This document shows positions 62,399 to 64,000 of a stretch of 64,000 nucleotides of DNA, one piece after another. The translations under genes were made by a program, and so were the position numbers. The notes below the pieces were generated by a model. That model did not search any database. It had not been told where the DNA came from and worked only from the letters and a program-made list of their open reading frames with translations. Source of the stretch: Mucilaginibacter endophyticus (GTDB lineage Bacteria; Bacteroidota; Bacteroidia; Sphingobacteriales; Sphingobacteriaceae); contig NZ_QPCG01000002.1 of assembly GCF_003351025.1 (NCBI RefSeq), positions 1,257,288 through 1,321,287 of the forward strand. The letters run 5' to 3'. Positions within the stretch are counted from its first letter, which is position 1. Each line of letters begins with the position of its first letter.

Positions 62399-63042
62399 CC
62401 TCTGATACCATTATTAAAAAAAGTGCTCCTAACATCTATGCCTATGCCATTATAGGCCACAATCGGGTTAAAATCCATACCCCTGTTGTAATTGGTTTTA
62501 TTAGCAGTTTCCTCTGCTTTTAATATCATTTGTTTTAGTTTATGCCTTGCCTTGTGCAAATTTGACTTAGATGTTCCCGGACTAATGTTCAGCATCTCAC
62601 CTATCTCTTCATGCGAGTATCCGTCAATAGCGAAAAGGTTAAATACCGTGCGGTAAGCCTGGGGCAGCTGCTGTACCATCGCCAGCAGATCTTCGTAATT
62701 TAAATTTTTATCCGTGAGGTCGCCCTCGCTCACGTTTTCTGCCTTCTCCAGGTCTTCGGTGTAAGCCATTTTTAAATTGGCCCGATAGTAATCAATAGAA
62801 ACATTCATCATGATCCTACCAATCCAGGCTTTAAACGGCCTTGAAGTATCAAACCTGTCTATATGGGTAAATACTTTCATAAAGCCCTGGTTCATAACCT
62901 CTGCAGCTTCATCGCGGTTACCCGCATAACGGAGACATATCCCCATAGAAAACCCATAAAACGCCTTATAGAGCATTTTCTGACTTTTTCTGTCCTGCTT
63001 TACGCAGCCATTGATCAGTTGATGTAACTCTTCTTCGCCCAT
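62395..63042 (-). CDS. ECF RNA polymerase sigma factor
   Basis: A 215-residue sigma-70 family protein. Region 2 shows MLYKAFYGFSMGICLRYAGNRDEAAEVMNQGFMKVFTHI and region 4 shows LPQAYRTVFNLFAIDGYSHEEIGEMLNISPGTSKSNLHKARHKL. A C-terminal extension follows region 4. It overlaps the next gene by 4 bp, so the sigma and its membrane partner are translationally coupled. Confidence 0.93.
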   Translation of the reverse strand: MGEEELHQLINGCVKQDRKSQKMLYKAFYGFSMGICLRYAGNRDEAAEVMNQGFMKVFTHIDRFDTSRPFKAWIGRIMMNVSIDYYRANLKMAYTEDLEKAENVSEGDLTDKNLNYEDLLAMVQQLPQAYRTVFNLFAIDGYSHEEIGEMLNISPGTSKSNLHKARHKLKQMILKAEETANKTNYNRGMDFNPIVAYNGIGIDVRSTFFNNGIRG

Positions 63043-63211
63043 ATGGGGTTTTATAAACTCAGAATGAAACGCATAAATTTAACCTAATCTACGCACATCA
63101 CGGTAATTAATATTAAAAGGTTGCCTCTCCAATAAAATATTTTTATTTTTTCTCATAACCGGGCAAAACAATGCTCAATTTTCACATATAAGAGGGTTAG
63201 TTATACAAAAT

Positions 63212-63346
63212 ATGTACAAGTTAATGTATACCAAACAAATGCCTACTAATAATTATATTTTTGATAGCGAAGGCAACTGGCACAAATGTTTACTGCGTAA
63301 TGTTCATATATTGAAAATCCCCGGCTGTTTTAAAGGCCTTTTATGA
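63212..63346 (+). CDS. Small ORF (44 aa) overlapping the zinc-ribbon gene
   Basis: A frame from ATG 63212 to TGA 63346 with no recognised domain; it contains YIFDSEGNWHKCLLRNVHILK and ends GCFKGLL. Its stop overlaps the ATG of the next small gene (ATGA), the usual sign of translational coupling. That overlap is the main argument; the composition alone is not conclusive. Confidence 0.35.
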   Translation: MYKLMYTKQMPTNNYIFDSEGNWHKCLLRNVHILKIPGCFKGLL

Positions 63347-63519
63347 GAATCGAAATAAACCCAAACTTCCCGGTTAACAATTGCAAAATATGCGGGACAC
63401 GCCCGGTGGTTGAGCAAACTAAAGACCGTTGGACCATACTATGTCCCCGCCCTACCTGTAAAAATGCTGTTTCTGACAGGCTGCTTAACGTAGCCGAATG
63501 GAATAAGCAAAATCCGTAA
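63343..63519 (+). CDS. Small zinc-ribbon protein, Lar-like (58 aa)
   Basis: A 58-residue frame from ATG 63343 to TAA 63519. It has four cysteines in a zinc-ribbon arrangement, CKICG near residue 14 and CPRPTC near residue 36, then a C-terminal EWNKQNP. The order CxxCG ... W ... C..C ... WN matches the Lar-type (restriction alleviation) small zinc-ribbon family. The function in this group is unknown. Its start overlaps the upstream 44-residue ORF. Confidence 0.65.
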   Translation: MRIEINPNFPVNNCKICGTRPVVEQTKDRWTILCPRPTCKNAVSDRLLNVAEWNKQNP

Positions 63520-63631
63520 TATTTTTTTGTTTGTTTAACTCAAGGCAACCATATGCGGTAGATGTACGATATATCTTAGTAAAGGGTCGTAACAGATCCT
63601 TTATAATATATACTACTAATACTACTGCTGC

Positions 63632-64000
63632 ATGGTACCAGTGTCTGTTGTGATCATTACTAAAAACGAAGCCACCTTAATTGAGGATTGTATAAAAATG
63701 GCCCGTTTAATAACCGATGATATTGTTGTGGTTGATAATGACAGTACCGATGGTACTCCACTAATAGCGTCGGGTTACGGATGCCGGGTATTTCAAAAAA
63801 GCTGGACGGGATATGGGGCGAATAAAAATAAAGGCATAGCCCTGGCCCGTTATAATTGGATATTAAGTATTGATGCCGATGAAGTGCCCGATGCCGACCT
63901 TATCAAAGCACTTCATAATATAAACTTTGATAAAGCAAATGTTGTTTACGACATCAAATTCAAATCGTATTTTGGTAAAAAGCTCATCCGTTTTGGTAAT
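63632..64000 (+). CDS. Family 2 glycosyltransferase, N-terminal part (3' truncated by window)
   Basis: A frame from ATG 63632 running off the right edge, 123 codons. It starts with VPVSVVIITKNEATLIEDC, then DDIVVVDNDSTDGTPLIA, and later ARYNWILSIDADEVPDADL. The DNDSTD motif and the IDADE DXD-type site are typical of GT-A fold family 2 enzymes. The pattern is like the WaaE/KdtX-type LPS-core glucosyltransferases. It probably adds a sugar to a cell-surface polymer. Confidence 0.9.
   Translation, partial: MVPVSVVIITKNEATLIEDCIKMARLITDDIVVVDNDSTDGTPLIASGYGCRVFQKSWTGYGANKNKGIALARYNWILSIDADEVPDADLIKALHNINFDKANVVYDIKFKSYFGKKLIRFGN

Overview
This window looks like part of the chromosome of a Bacteroidota bacterium in the Sphingobacteriaceae, most like Mucilaginibacter or Pedobacter. 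The reasons are a SusC/SusD pair with a FecI/FecR-type sigma/anti-sigma pair, many glycan-active secreted enzymes, signal peptides ending in ..AQ, weak Shine-Dalgarno sequences, one good TTG-N19-type promoter, and families typical of that group (DUF4097 pairs, HisKA_2 kinases, UPF0175/DUF3368). The genus is an inference from gene content; no marker gene such as 16S is present. I see no prophage, insertion sequence, CRISPR array, tRNA or rRNA.

Layout. 0-5 kb: end of an AraC regulator, an HD-domain hydrolase, an unknown beta-rich protein, a cluster of hairpin repeats, then a DUF3606 gene with the end-joining ligase LigD. 5-14 kb: two alpha/beta hydrolases facing a signalling block of two related HisKA_2 kinases and one sigma-54-activating response regulator. 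The intergenic DNA here has sigma-54-like promoters and a recurring CGAAATA motif. 14-18 kb: FucP-like sugar transporter with a CBM9-like protein, an alditol-oxidase-like flavoprotein and an RRM protein. 18-22 kb: ECF sigma, zinc-finger anti-sigma and two DUF4097 proteins, then a SnoaL-like gene. 22-28 kb: mannonate dehydratase, then a kinase / receiver / receiver-adenylate-cyclase cassette, a YitT protein and an HD phosphohydrolase. 28-31 kb: a dicarboxylate/amino-acid symporter and a UPF0126 membrane protein. 30.6-40.2 kb: a polysaccharide utilisation locus (GH92 mannosidase, SusD, SusC with an STN domain, FecR, ECF sigma), probably for alpha-mannan. 40-50 kb: flavin/PNPOx-like protein, an MscS channel, a PI-PLC-like protein, an outer-membrane protein, a TMEM175-like channel, GH88 and a coiled-coil surface protein. 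50-54 kb: a secreted hydrolase plus two laminin-G-like proteins, divergent from a membrane-anchored HTH protein. 54-64 kb: a PIN/UPF0175 toxin-antitoxin pair, a PQQ/cytochrome c dehydrogenase, an alginate-lyase-like lipoprotein, a DUF885-like lipoprotein, another ECF sigma/membrane partner pair, two tiny overlapping ORFs and the start of a family 2 glycosyltransferase.

The most interesting items are these. (1) The possible self-contained sigma-54 circuit at 6.1-13.3 kb. (2) The divergent pair of a membrane HTH protein and secreted laminin-G-like proteins at 50.5-54.1 kb. (3) Two genes whose N-terminal signal sequences are separated from the body by one extra base in a homopolymer (A7 at 43271-43277, T8 at 50116-50123). 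(4) A set of intergenic elements built from paired hairpins in inverted orientation. (5) A 28-bp perfect palindrome upstream of susC. (6) Small genes below usual calling limits (36, 44 and 58 residues).
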